Shown: positions 12,211 through 24,472, numbered from the stretch's first letter. The stretch is 64,000 nucleotides of DNA from Gordius sp. MW1 (GCA_964036665.1 OZ038530.1:6214501-6278500), one strand, 5' to 3'. Numbers and translations: made by a program. Notes: generated from the sequence alone by a model not told the origin.

Positions 12211-12988
12211 TAGAGGTGTGCACGGATCAAATTTTTTGATCCGACCCGATCCGAGGGGTTTGTAAAAAATTTTATATCCGTCCGATCCGATCCGATCCGA
12301 GTTTTTTAAAATCTAAATCCAATCCGATCTGAAATTTTTAAATTAAAATTTTACGAACAGAACTTTTTATTGATGATTCAATTCAAAATACATAAAAATA
12401 AGGTATAGCAATTTTAATAGACCTGAAATAAATATAAAATTTTATTTGACTAATTCCATATTATCACATAAAAATAATAAAGAATCTAAATTTTCTGGTT
12501 TAATTAGCGTTCTTCTTTCTTCTAATGTTCTTCAAGCCACCGAGAAATTTCTTTCCGAAGTGGTAGAGGTAGCAGGTGCTAAAACTTTATTTGCCAGCTT
12601 ATAAAGCCTTGGCAGGACTGTTTGATATAAAAACCACCATTTCAGCAAATCTTTTTTTGAATCATATTTGCAATCTTCATTTTTTAATGAAAGGTAAATT
12701 GAGATTTCATCGGTAAGGTGAGAGGTGGTATTGGGCATCAAAAATAGTAAAGTAAAAAAAGAATGCAAAGATAATTATGAAAAGGTATACTAAAAATTAT
12801 TAATTTAATTAATTAGAATTTATTGTTGTTTATTTTAAATTTGAAAATTCGATCCGATCCGACTTAAATAAGATGTAGATCCGATCCGATCCGACTTCCA
12901 AAATTAAAATGTTGATCCGATCCGATCCGAGTTCGGACGGATCGGATCGGATCGGCTGTCGGATCGCATTGATCCGTGCACACCTCTA
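12211..12988 (-). mobile_element. hAT element, 778 bp, with perfect 8-bp target duplication
   Basis: The termini are the inverted pair TAGAGGTGTGCACGGATC and GATCCGTGCACACCTCTA. The element is flanked by identical AGCCAAGC copies at 12203-12210 and 12989-12996. Subterminal regions are packed with GATCCGATCC motifs, a typical transposase-binding arrangement. The interior keeps only the 3' end of a transposase gene (12532-12768, minus strand), so this is an internally deleted, non-autonomous copy. Confidence 0.9.
12532..12768 (-). pseudogene. hAT transposase, C-terminal dimerisation fragment
   Basis: The 78-codon minus-strand frame ends with KWWFLYQTVLPRLYKLANKV then LAPATSTTSERNFSVA. This matches the hAT family C-terminal dimerisation region, where W..(8-12)..P.L..LA...L..PA.S..SER.FS is the diagnostic signature. 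The N-terminal BED finger and the DDE catalytic core are absent. The frame breaks right after the SER-FS block, so it cannot make a functional transposase. Confidence 0.85.
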
Positions 12989-13080
12989 AGCCAAGCACAC
13001 ATGAAGGAGGCGGGAGTGGAGGAGAAAGAGAGATTAAGTGAAGGGAGAGATGGATGTATTAGTAAACATCGCATATGTGA

Positions 13081-13267
13081 TAGTGTTGTAAAAACGGCTG
13101 GGTTTGTTTGGTCAACTATTGGTTTAACTTAGATTAACGGTCGACTTTGGTCTTTAGGTTAAGCCCAGCGTCGACTAAAAAAAATAGATCAAGACATTTG
13201 GTCTGTTTCATTTTAATCAACTAAACAAAGGTCAACCAACCAATACCCAGCCGTTTTTACAACACTA
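13081..13267. mobile_element. MITE, 187 bp
   Basis: It is bounded by the inverted pair TAGTGTTGTAAAAACGGCTG and CAGCCGTTTTTACAACACTA, with inverted similarity continuing into the interior (TTGGTCAAC...). The flanks (ATATGTGA and GTATATAG) agree at only four of eight positions, so a target duplication cannot be claimed. A TAGxGTTGT start resembles the other hAT-like miniature elements in this window. Confidence 0.65.
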
Positions 13268-13289
13268 GTATATAGTATGTACTCCAATG

Positions 13290-15070
13290 TACTCTGTTTT
13301 CCAGATATAGTGGGGCGAATTTTAATAAGGGGAAGGGGGTCACGTAAACGCGAATTAATTTAGAATATAGAGGTTAATAAAAAAAATATTTATCTAAAAA
13401 CAGGAGGTTTTGGAAAAAATTGTGTCCTTGAACGCATAAAGTAAATTAGGAAGGGGCGGGGCAAGAATATAATAATTTTTAATGCATCAAATATACTACT
13501 TGCGGCAATAGAAATGACGGTGTTAATAGCATAGCAGTATAAAATAAATATACAATCGTGCATCTCTAATATTCTATTATATTCCTTGACTGTGGAAATT
13601 AAATAAATACCCAATTTGTTATTCCCCTAACCGTTCCCCGGACTTATTATCTTAATTTTTTTTTCTAAAGGTGATGCTCACTTTTGCCAAGGTAAATTAA
13701 GGCCTAAGTAGTTCAAATACGTATATAAGTTAAATATAAGTCAACTTAAAATTTAATATGTCAATCTATATTTGGCAGAAACGATGATTTTATTACAAAT
13801 GCAATGATTTAATATAAAAAATTTGCCTTATGAATAGGAATTGTTACTTTTATTAATTTGTTGAGTGAGTTAGTGTAAATAGGCTATTAACATGTGCACA
13901 TTAAAGTTGTGCAAATAAAAATGAAGATTTGCTATTTTAATTTTTCTTTTATTTTTTATGTACAGAAAAAGTTAATAAAACCAGGGGAGAAATACAGTAA
14001 ATTTTTTCAAGTTTTCTCATCGAGACATGGCGAGATTCTATTTTCGACCGAGACGCAACGAGATTGGAACAACAAATATAAGCTTTATAATTTATTTGTG
14101 TATTCTCAGCATGCAAAGTGTTTTCCAAAAATATAAATGAAGAACTGTGTCAAATGCTATAAATAAAAGGGATTAGATCAATTAGACAAATCCAATCTAA
14201 TTTTAATTGTCAATATATAGTAAGTGGTTTTGCGAAAATATTTATTAACCTGTTGCATTTATTTTGTTATATAAAATCCAACTTAATTTTAAAAACACCA
14301 TACTAAATGAAAGTTATGTCTCTGTAAGGAAGCAAATTACAGTTACCTTGGAAGAGATTTGGTTGTAAAACGCACAAGGTGAAAATAGAAAGAATACACA
14401 CTCAGAATTAACTTTCATTATAATGTTATTATTATCCATTGCTATATAAACTCGCCATTTATAGACCATCATTGTTGCTTTTTCCTCCTGAATAAATTAT
14501 ATTCCAACCTCTTCCACCAAATCTCTATTATTGGAAGATAAACTTAGTTTGGAAAGTTTTATCAGGGTACATTTTGGAAGTTACGCGTTGTAGCTAGTAC
14601 AATGAGATTAGTTTTAATTGTCTTAGCAAAAACTGTATCTTTGTCTCAGGCTTTGCCATACCTAAGGTCCATAATATAAGCAAGATTTAATTGTTACTAA
14701 AAGGTTGTGCATCTGTTTTGGCCTCACTTGATTCATTAAGCCTCTGGATTATTTGCAATCAATTGTAATTGTGTGGAAAGGTAAATAATGCAAAAGTAAT
14801 TCTCCTGTGATGTGGCTGGATTTATATGTTTAAGATTGGAGCCGGCTAAATATTTTAACTCTTTGCAAATATACATTGCTTGTCGCTAGTAATGGCAACA
14901 TAGTAATAAAGTATCTACAAAAATTCTACCAAAAGTTTTTAAATTTGAGAGATTAATTCCAACCATAAAACTAATTTTACCAGATTTTAACCAAGGTTAT
15001 ATGCGAATTTAAAACGGACTGTGTTTCGGCCATAAACATTTTGATTAAAGGCCGACCATTCAATAAAAAC
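13290..15070. other. Mostly unique sequence upstream of SEM1; no further gene recognised
   Basis: No transposon signature was seen. An 80-codon plus-strand frame at 13894-14136 (MHIKVVQIKMKIC...) has no recognisable domain, and part of it reads antisense to a CTCG-rich repeat also seen near 17260-17380, so I do not call it. The promoter of SEM1 must lie in this stretch, but no TATA or initiator element can be singled out in the AT-rich background. Confidence 0.4.
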
Positions 15071-15387
15071 ATGACAGAATCTGTTCAAAAAGAAGAGAAA
15101 AAAGTAGATGTAGGCTTACTTGAAGAAGACGATGAATTTGAAGAGTTTCCTGCAGATGGTTAATTAATTGATGATTCAATTTAGTATTATTAGATTGGAC
15201 AGAAAATGAAGAGTTTAATGAAGATGCGAATGTATGGGAGGATAATTGGGATGATGATAACATTGAGGATGATTTCAGTAAACAGCTAAGGTAATATATT
15301 TATATTAAATGAGCTATTTTTTAATTAAGAGCTGAATTAGGTAAACACGCCATTGCCAAAAATATGGATGTGGATTTGAAAAAATAA
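15071..15387 (+). CDS. SEM1: SEM1/DSS1, 26S proteasome lid subunit and BRCA2 partner (three exons)
   Basis: Joining exons 15071-15158, 15194-15290 and 15330-15387 gives an 80-residue acidic protein, close to the usual ~70 residues of SEM1/DSS1. The family's two acidic-aromatic blocks are both present: [20 protein letters not shown] (spanning the first intron) and [17 protein letters not shown]-terminal helix follows ([12 protein letters not shown]). In other animals the protein is a disordered-then-helical component of the proteasome lid (Rpn15), of TREX-2 and of BRCA2 complexes. The introns are only 35 bp (15159-15193) and 39 bp (15291-15329), both GT-AG, and both junctions keep the frame and conserved residues (Asp and Arg codons are split). 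The start is the first ATG and fits the family N-terminus. An AT-rich tail with AATAAA near 15433 follows. Confidence 0.95.
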
Positions 15388-17380
15388 ACTTATTTAGGTG
15401 ATTTTGCCGTTGTGTATATAATCTATCTTATAAATAAAAGACTCTGTTGATATGAATGTTATCTTTGTTATAATTTAAATAAAGTTTTGATTAAACAATT
15501 TTGTCACACTCTTATCTAACTTTTCAATTATAAAATTATATACACATTTTTAACTATACTAACATTAATTTGGGGTCAGAAGTGTTATAAAATGTATTAT
15601 TTTTTTATTACACTAATAATAATTTAAAGTCTTGCATTTTGTTAGGTGTGATATATTTTTATTAAGACAATAACTAAAAATAATTTGTTTTAAAATTTTA
15701 AGATACAATGTTAGGCCTATAGATGCTCTACTTGTCTGACATATTTAAAAAAAGAAATTATTTTTTTAAAAGAATTTTTATAGGTATAAAATGTGCATAT
15801 CTGATTTAAAAATTTATTATATATTCATTTGTTTTTTAACATTAATTGGCAAACATTTAAAAGTGTATTGCTTTCCATTATTACACTTTGATATGATAAT
15901 TTATGCACTAACCACACCGCCATATCACAGACTAGTAAATATATGACAAACTATAGGTTTTTTGACTTTGCTATGGAATATAGAGTGGAAATCTTTTAAA
16001 ACTTAAAATTATCAATATTCTGTTGAATTTGTTTTTAGGTGTTATGTTAATATAAGTTGTCAATATTTTATTGCAATGCATAGGCTGACAATTTATAGTG
16101 TTAAATAAATTTTTCTTGTATTTTTTATTAAATTATAATAACCATACAAAGACTATCCCTTGGAACTGTGAGCTAATTTGAAGCATTTATATTTCATTTT
16201 TTAAAAACTATTTTTGAAGTTTAAAATTGGTACAGTGCACTACTAAAAAGTTTTATAATTTAAATCATAATTATATTTAGAGTGATTATGTTAGATACAT
16301 ACTTTTCATAGTGCATTAGTGTTTTGTATAACTCTTCTCTAGGATATTCATTAATCAAGCAGTCGTGTTTTTTGCTATAGTTGAATTGAATGTATCTCTT
16401 TATCAACTATTTGTCCCCACAGTCGTGGGGATTGTTTTGATGAGTTTCTTCCATCTTGAATGTCTTGATTAATCTCTGTTGCTTTCGTAATTTTGTCGAC
16501 TTGCTCTTTCCGAGTGACACGCAGTCCACCCTATAGTGTCATGGTTATCTTAGCTATAATAATGCTACTCGGATTTTATTTTTTTTTTTTTTGGGGGGGG
16601 GGTAATTTTTCAAGCCTTCACCGAATACGACACTGACAAGGACACGATCAAAATGCAACAATTAACCCCTTCAATCTATCAATTTATTTCGTTCTATACG
16701 TGTCCCAATACTGTGAACGAAGCTTCCTACCTATCTCACTGCTAATATGATGACAACCTAGACATTTTACTACACTCCTACCATCAACCTTTGCAACGTC
16801 TGCCTGCGACTCAAATTGTCCACTGCTGCATGGCCATCTTCACATCAACAATTAAACATTCACACCTACACGGCCTCTTGTTATGAGCAAGGACCTAAGC
16901 AATTTCGTTAAGACAAAGCATGACACAAATCAAACGACATTTGATGGGATGGTTTCCAAAACAATAACACGTGCTATTATTACCAGTATTTTCACCACGC
17001 TGACCGGTTTAACTGATGGCCCTCGGCGATTCCAATATAGCTGCGTCTCCCCGTGGCATGCATCTTAGTAATATATTGAATAGCACAACAACTTCACCCA
17101 ACCATCACTCACACCTCGGCCACCACACTAACAACCATACTCGCGGTATATGAACATCAAATCAAGGTCACTTATTCAAATTATCTTCTCTGCATCCACT
17201 TCAGCCAACACTAATGCAACCTCGTTTCAAAGTTCACTGACCAACTAAACTAGCTAGTGTTTCGGTCTCTCTCGGTAGAGAAAGCAAAATCTCGTCTCGA
17301 AAGCGATTATGTAAATCTCATCTCGGTCTAGAAAAAGCTCGGGCTCGTATAGACTAGAATTCTAGACTTGTCTCGACTTT
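15388..17380. other. No gene recognised; 3' flank of SEM1 and a GC-richer stretch
   Basis: 15388-16560 is AT-rich non-coding sequence containing possible polyadenylation signals for SEM1. 16580-16602 is a T run followed by a G run. 16610-17250 is closer to balanced base composition, rich in ACC/CAC words, with many stops. 17255-17380 is a CTCG-rich patch (repeated TCTCG words). None has recognisable coding content. Confidence 0.4.
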
Positions 17381-19105
17381 AAAAACTCGGGCCTTCGGCC
17401 CTCGTGGGAAGGGGGAGGGGAGAAGGGAAGGGGGGAAGGGAAGGGGGGACGACTCATCTATACTTCGTATAAATGTATCATATTTGCTATGCAATTTATG
17501 GGCGAGAAAGGTGGGAAGGGGCGAGAATGCCTATAGGGGGGTATTAAATGCCTAATGATTAATTAATTATTTATACAAATTTTCCATTTATAAGCAAAAT
17601 GTAATATAGGCAAAATGTAATATAGGCAAGGGTTAGGGTTAGATTTAGTGTTTGCATCTAGTTGCGTATTACATTAGTTTTTACGGCCTTTAGTGATTAT
17701 GGGTCTAACAAACATTATATTATAAAACATCACAATGTTAAGAATTTGCAAAATTATTGAGAGAAATTTTTGTTGAATTTGAACAATTTTTAATTAAAAA
17801 AATCAAAAATTTGGCGAATGGTCATTTTTTCTCCATTGGTCAGTACCAATAAATACTCTATAAGTCAATGATAGCCAAAAAAACGGGAAAAAATTTGATG
17901 CTCACTTTGGCCAATGGTCATTTTTTTCCATTGGTCAGCAGCCAGCACACGGTAAAAATGGATATAAATTCATAAGAGTAAAAAAAACGAGAAAAAAATT
18001 TCGAATCACATTTTGGCCAATGGTCATTTTTTTCCATTGGTCAGCAGCCAGGACACGGTAAAAGTGGATATAAATTCATAGTAGTCAAAAAAAACGAAAA
18101 AAAAATTTTCGAATCACATTTTGGCCAATGGTCATTTTATTCCATTGGTCAGCGGACGGCCAAAAAGTCATAATAGCAATGGTAGGAACAGGAACAATCA
18201 TAATAGTCAAAAAAAACGAAAAAAATAATTTCGATTCACATTTTGGCCAATGGTCTTTTTTTCCATCGGCCAGGAGCCAGCGGACGGCCAAAAAGTCATA
18301 ATAGCAATGGTAGTAACAGGAACAATCATAATAGTCAAAAAAAAACGAAAAAATAAACTCAGATTCACATTTTGGCCAATGGTCATTTTTTCATTGGTCA
18401 GCAGCCAGCGGACGGCCAAAAAGTCTTATTATCAATGATAGTAACAAGAACAATCATAAGAGTCAAAAAAACTCCGGGATTCTAACCCAAAAACTAGTTA
18501 AATTGCATAGCAATTAAAAGTAAAAACTTTTATTTATGTTTATTATATAATAAAATGAAACAATAATAGAACAAGCGGACGGCCAAAAAGTCATATTATC
18601 AATGGTAGTAACAGGAAAAATATATTAATTTAATTTTAGAAATAAAAATTTTTTGCCCTCTCCGGGAATCGAACCAGCAATTCAGAACGTTCGCCGGGGT
18701 TCGAACCCACATTAATAGAGGCATAGGCTTTTGTAGGGGCACAGGGACCCATATCAGTAGAGGCATAGGCCCTTGTAGTGGAGGGCATAGGGTAATTATA
18801 GCAATTAATATCAATGTTACCCAATTCAAAAACGAATAGATATACTTATGCATTAATTTAACATAGCAATTAAAACCCGACCCCGCCCGAAAGCGAGGGA
18901 GATAGAGATGAGGGGTGGGGCACCACTTATGCATTAATAGCGAGGGAGATAGAGATGATGGGTGGGGCACCTCTTTCTCATGCATTAATTTAAAAAATCG
19001 ATAACCTAGTATACCCAATGCAAATAGATACGGACGGACGGACAACGGACGGACGGACAACGGACGAACAACAAAAAACGAGCCCATAAATTGCATAGCA
19101 ATTAA
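17381..19105 (+). repeat. Composite repeat family, copy 1
   Basis: This is the reference copy of a long family recurring eight times here. The 5' end is AACTCGGGCCTTCGGCCCTCG (hairpin GGGCCTTCGGCCC) followed by purine-rich GGGAAGGGG. Next comes TTTGCTATGCAATTTATGGGC (about 17488), a GGTTAGGGTTAG patch (about 17632), then an array of ~120-bp units each carrying CCAATGGTCATTTTTTCCATTGG. B-box-like GGGTTCGAA sequences follow (inverse orientation, about 18660-18710). The 3' end holds GGACGG repeats and finishes with TTGCATAGCAATTAA. No transposase or RT is encoded. Confidence 0.8.
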
Positions 19106-19614
19106 AAAAGTTAACGAAATAAAAATTTCTCTTTTTTTATTAAAAATTTAAATAAGTTTTAAAAAAATCCAAAGAGCAAACCTTTGTATTTTTTGAAAAA
19201 CCTTAATCACTTTTTAAAGATTTAGCACGACATCTCATTGAAAATATAAAGATAACATTTTCTATGAAAAGTGCAAATTAAAAAAAACTATAAATAAGTT
19301 TGAGAAAAATTTTATAGTTAACTAGCTGTGCCCGGCTAAGCTGCTTTGGCTTAGTCTTATTAACTAATTAATTAGTATGAATAAATAGAACATATATAAA
19401 GATTTTGGGTCATCTGTAGGAGAGTTTAGGATGTAAAAAATAGAATGCTATATTACCCCCTCCTTCTCATTTACGCCACTGATTGAAATAAATATTAGTT
19501 AATTTAATGAAAGGGAAAGGCATATTTATTCATAATTTAAAACATTTGTAACAGTTTTTAATACTTATAAAGTATTTGTTAATTTCCTAGGTTAAAAAGT
19601 GCAATGTTAACTAT
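19106..19614. other. Spacer with an inverted Helitron 3' end
   Basis: 19321-19356 reads CTAGCTGTGCCCGGCTAAGC..., the reverse complement of the Helitron 3' terminus seen at 21645-21680 (hairpin region then GGGCACAGCTAG). This marks a minus-strand Helitron end. The words TTTTATAGTTAAC (19310) and GTTAACTATAAAA (19606) form an inverted pair around it. The remainder is AT-rich without genes. Confidence 0.55.
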
Positions 19615-19973
19615 AAAACTCGGGTCTTCGGCCCTCGTGGGAAGGGGGAGGGGAGAAGGGAAGGGGGGACGACTCATCTTTACTTCGTATAAATCTATAT
19701 ATATAAAGTAAAGTGTATATATGTATGTAAGGGCTAATCTCTGAAACTACCGGCCCGTTTCGCGCGAAAATTTACCCCTAGGTTCCCAGGGCGGCCAGGG
19801 GTAAAATAGCCTTTGCCGATTCCTAAAATTCCTTTTAATTTTCGAGATATTGGGTTTTATACGTTTTGACGTTCAATAAAATGTCAATCAAACGCACCTC
19901 CTCGCGTTCGTCGAAAATTTGAATATACAGACAGTTCTGTAGTAGAAGTGTATCACTTATAGTAGTTTGTAAA

Positions 19974-20843
19974 ACGTAATCTTTTCTTAACGGTGACAAC
20001 GTAAAATTTATGAATTAAATTTCTTAAACGTCATCTTTTCTTAACGGTGACAAGACAACATAAAATTTATGAATTAAATTTCTTAAACGTCATCTTTTCT
20101 TAACGGTGACAAGACAATATAAAATTTATGAATTAAATTTCTTAAACGTCATCTTTTCTTAACGGTGACAACATAAAATTTATGAATTAACCTGAAATAA
20201 ATAAAATTATAGATTATTTGAGAAAATATATAGGTGAAGAAGATGAATTTTTCTCATTATCATTACATGAGATATTTTAAATGAGAAAGATGAAAGTATA
20301 TATAATTTAAATGTAATATAAAATAGTCCAACGTTGATTATTCTGAGTAAATGCTATTTATATATAAATGTCATTATTTATCTATCATTAATTTTTATTA
20401 AATGAGATATTTAAATGAGAATCAAATTTATGAATTAAATTTCTTAAACGTCATCTTTTCTTAACGGTGACAAGACAACATAAAATTTATGAATTAAATT
20501 TCTTAAACGTCATCTTTTCTTAACGGTGACAAGACAATCTAAAATTTATGAATTAAATTTCTTAAACGTCATCTTTTCTTAACGGTGACAACATAAAATT
20601 TATGAATTAACCTGAAATAAATAAAATTATAGATTATTTGAGAAAATATATAGGTTAAGAAGATGAATTTTTCTCATTATCATTACATGAGATATTTTAA
20701 ATGAGAAAGATGAAAGTATATATAATTTAAATGTAATATAAAATAGTCCAACGTTGATTATTCTGAGTAAATGCTATTTATATATAAATGTCATTATTTA
20801 TCTATCATTAATTTTTATTAAATGAGATATTTAAATGAGAATA
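19974..20843 (+). repeat. Nested tandem duplications inside the Helitron
   Basis: A ~60-bp unit (CGTCATCTTTTCTTAACGGTG then AATTTATGAATTAAATTTC) is repeated three to four times from about 19974. The whole block plus its AT-rich 3' flank is then duplicated with a period of 420 bp (for example AACCTGAAATAAAT at about 20188 and 20608). The two 420-bp copies are almost identical, so the larger duplication is recent. Confidence 0.85.
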
Positions 20844-21287
20844 AATTTTGAAACTACCGGCCCGATTCGCGCGAAACTTTACCCGTAGGTTCTCAGGGCG
20901 GCCAGGTGTAAAATAGCTTTTTCAGATTGCTAAAATTCCTTTTAGTTTTAAAAATATCGGACATTTCTCGGCCTTTTGGTTTTAAAAAAGGGCTAAATTC
21001 TGAAACTTCAGATCCGATTCGAGCGAAAATTTAGCCGTAGATGCCCAGATAGGCCAGGGGTAAAATAGCTTTTTCAGATTCCAAAATACCTTTTTGTTTT
21101 AAAAATATCTGACATTTCCCGTCCAGCATTTATAGCAGCATATACAATAATGACGTCATACATACAAAGCTGAAGTTTTCTCGAATTAGATATTTAAAAG
21201 TATAATAAAAATGTTACAGTATACGGTTAAAATTATTGGGGTTTAACAGACTATTTAAATTAAATAAATAAAATTTAAATTATGCAG

Positions 21288-21492
21288 TTTTTGTCATTAT
21301 TATCACGTGGTCGATCATATAAGCATATTTTTAATAAATATCCATCCTTCAATTAATTATTTTATTATATTAAAGAAAATTGTATTTCAAATAAATCAGC
21401 TAACTAGAAAAATAAAATAATTAATTGAAGGATGGATAATTATTAAAAATATGCTTATATGATCGACCACGTGATAATAATGACAAAAACAG
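21288..21492. repeat. Long palindrome near the Helitron 3' end
   Basis: Two ~75-80-bp arms are inverted copies of each other: one contains CACGTGGTCGATCATATAAGC (about 21304), the other GCTTATATGATCGACCACGTG (about 21452). A ~55-bp spacer separates them. Parts of the same arm recur at 10905-10925 and 44785-44820, showing it belongs to the Helitron family. Confidence 0.8.
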
Positions 21493-23688
21493 AATTTGCA
21501 TTTGGTTTGTCTTATTATAAAAATATATACTAAAAAAGTGGGTTCATAAAATCATTCGGACCTTTCACATTATAAGTTATTTCATATATGACCCCATTTT
21601 AGATAAGTCTTATTAATAGCTTATACTTAATTAACCACTTAAGGACTGAGCCAAAGCAACGCTTGGCCGGGCACAGCTAGTGTATCATATTTGCTATGCA
21701 ATTTATGGGCGAGAAAGGTGGGAAGGGGCGAGAATGCCTATAGGGGGGTATTAAATGCCGAATGATTAATTAATTATTTATACAAATTTTCCATTTATAG
21801 GCAAAATGTAATATAGGCAAAATGTAATATAGGCAAGGGTTAGGGTTAGATTTAGTGTTTGCATCTAGTTGTGTATTACATTAGTTTTTACGGCCTTTAG
21901 TGATTATGGGTCTAACAAACATTATATTATAAAACATCACAATTTTTAAGAATTTGCAGAATTGTTGGGAGAAATTTTTGTTGAATTTGAACAATTTTTA
22001 ATAAAAATCAAAAATTTGGCGAATGGTCATTTTTTCTCCATTGGTCAGTACCAACAGATACTCTTTAAGTCAATGATAGCCAAAAAAACGGGAAAAAAAT
22101 TTGATGCTCACTTTGGCCAATGGTCATTTTTTTCCATCGGTCAGCAGCCAGCACACGGTAAAATGGATATAAATTCATAAGAGTAAAAAAAAACGAAAAA
22201 AAATTTTCGAATCACATTTTGGCCAATGGTCATTTTATTCCATTGGTCAGCAGCCAGGACACGGTAAAAGTGGATATAAATTCTTAATAGTCAAAAAAAA
22301 CGAAAAAAAAAATTTCGAATCACATTTTGGCCAATGGTCATTTTATTCCATTGGTCAGCAGCCAGCGGACGGCCAAAAAGTCATAATAGCAATGGTAGGA
22401 ACAGGAACAATCATAATAGTAAAAAAACAACGAAAAAAATAATTTTGATTCACATTTGGCCAATGGTCATTTTTTTCATTGGTCAGCAGCCAGCAGACGG
22501 CCAAAAAGTCATAATAGCAATGGTAGTAACAGGAACAATCATAATAGTCAAAACTAAAACGAAAAAAAACTTGGAATCACATTTTAGCCAATGGTCATTT
22601 TTTCCATCGGTCAGCAGCCAGCGGACGGCCAAAAAGTCATAATAGCAATGGTAGTAACAGGAATAATCATAATAGTTAAAAAAAACGAAAAAATAAACTC
22701 GGATTCACATTTTGGCCAATGGTCATTTTTTTCATTGGTCAGCAGCCAGCGGACGACCAAAAAGTCTTATTATCAATGATAGTAACAAGAATAATCGTAA
22801 TAGTCAAAACTAAAACGAAAAAAAAAACTTGGAATCTCATTTTGGCCAATGGTCATTTTTTCCATCGGTCAGCAGCCAGCGGACGGCCAAAAAGTCATAA
22901 TAGCAATGGTAGTAACAGGAACAATCATAATAATAAAAAAAAAACGAAAAAATAAACTTGGATTCACATTTTGGCCAATGGTCATTTTTTTCATTGGTCA
23001 GCAGCCAGCAGACGGCCAAAAAGTCATAATAGCAATGGTAGTAACAGGAACAATCATAATAGTAAAAAAAACGAAAAAATAAACTTGGATTCACATTTTG
23101 GCCAATGGTCATTTTTTCTTTGGTCAGCAGCCAGTGGACGGCCGAAAAGTCGCATTAGCAATGGTAGTAACAGGAACAATCATAATAGTCAAAAAAAAGA
23201 AAAAAGAAACTTGGATTCACATTTTGGCCAATGGTCATTTTTTTCATTGGTCAGCAGCTAGCAGACGGCCAAAAAGTCTTATTATCAATGGTAGTAACAA
23301 GAACAATCATAAGAGTCTAAAAAAACTCCGAGATTCTAACCCAAACTCTTGTAGTGGAGGGCATAGGGTAATTATAGCAATTAATATCAATGTTACCCAA
23401 TTCAAAAACGAATAGATATACTTATGCATTAATTTAACGTAGCAATTAAAACCCGACCCCGCCCGAAAGCGAGGGAGATAGAGATGAGGGGTGGGGCACC
23501 TCTTATGCATTAATTTAAAAAATAACACAGCGAGGGAGATAGAGATGAGGGGTGGGGCACCTCTTTCTCATGCATTAATTTAAAAAAGCGATAACCTAAT
23601 ATACCCAATGCAAATAGATAGGGAGGATACAACGGACGGACGACGGACGGACACCAAAAAACGAGCCCAAAAATTGCATAGCAATTAA

Positions 23689-24472
23689 AAGTTATAAACC
23701 ACTGGTGTATAAAAGTCTGTTATAATGATCGACAATGTAGAGAAAATATTTTAGTACATCGTTTATAATAGTGTAATGTTATAGCTTAAAATCTATAGTA
23801 TCAAAATGAAGAGATATTAAAAAGTTCCTTCAATTTGGTTAAATGAGGGCTTTTACAAATTTGGTTGAAATCAGAATTAATTAGAAATAACAAATTTCCG
23901 CAAGTATATAATGGAAGCGAAATTATGTATGAGAAAAAAATTAGAAATATAGTTATATCGTTATACCTAGTAAAATTTTGATCAGGTGAATGTATTATAG
24001 ATGAGGTTTGATTTTAATTAAACCCAGTATAAAGATAATGACTTAAGTATAAAGTAAAACAATTAATATATATTATAATTTTAGACCTGGAAGTGTAGTT
24101 AAAGTTGAAGGAGGGAATTATGTTATATTCATAGGCTTAGCCAACATTACGATTAGAGTGGGGCAATAATGATTTGGAGGGGGGCAGACGCCCTTCTCTG
24201 CCTCCCTCTGACTACGCCCATGGGTATATTAATAGTTTGATTGTACACATACGGGTATCAGCTTACCTGAGTGATGATAAAATATGATTTTCAAAAAGAA
24301 AGAAAACTATGCTTATTTACCTAAAATTAAGTTGGAATAAGGATAAGGCTGGAAGATTGATATGGTTGGCGGGGAAATCTTTGCGATAAACGTATTGATA
24401 TTAGTAGATAATTAAGTTACAATGAAGATAAATACAGCTATACCTGTTATGGAGGTATAAAATTTAAAAATA
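23689..24472. other. No gene; contains a GGGCGTAGCC-type transposon end
   Basis: AT-rich sequence. 24115-24225 carries GGGGGGCAGACGCCC and ends with GACTACGCCCATGGG, an inverse copy of the end seen at 10012. No coding signature was found. Confidence 0.4.

Larger units (their letters stand above)
19694..21680 (+). mobile_element. Non-autonomous Helitron, 1987 bp, with preserved empty site
   Basis: It starts TCTATATATATAAAG and ends GGCCGGGCACAGCTAG (TC...CTRR termini). A short hairpin (GCCAAAGC and GCTTGGC) lies just upstream of the 3' end. The left flank ...TACTTCGTATAAA and right flank TGTATCATATTTGC join exactly to the uninterrupted sequence in copy 1 (17460-17490). The insertion is therefore precisely between A and T with no target duplication, which is the Helitron mode. 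It contains no Rep or helicase gene. Inside are CTGAAACTACCGGCCCG blocks, tandem duplications and a long palindrome. Confidence 0.92.
19615..23688 (+). repeat. Composite repeat family, copy 2, interrupted by a Helitron
   Basis: The copy begins with AACTCGGGTCTTCGGCCCTCG and ends with TTGCATAGCAATTAA, as copy 1 does. It is cut by the Helitron at 19694-21680; removing that insert restores the same order as copy 1 (purine-rich start, TTTGCTATGCAATTTATGGGC, TTAGGG patch, array). The array of ~120-bp hairpin units (21990-23300) is longer than in copy 1, with about ten units. Confidence 0.8.

Noticed and set aside
13894-14136. 80-codon plus-strand frame as a gene
   Set aside because: No recognisable domain, AT-driven composition, and part of it overlaps antisense CTCG-rich repeat sequence.
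16883-17068. 61-codon frame (MSKDLSNFVKTKHDTNQ...) as a gene
   Set aside because: No homology recognised, no supporting exon and no flanking signals. Treated as chance in a GC-richer stretch.
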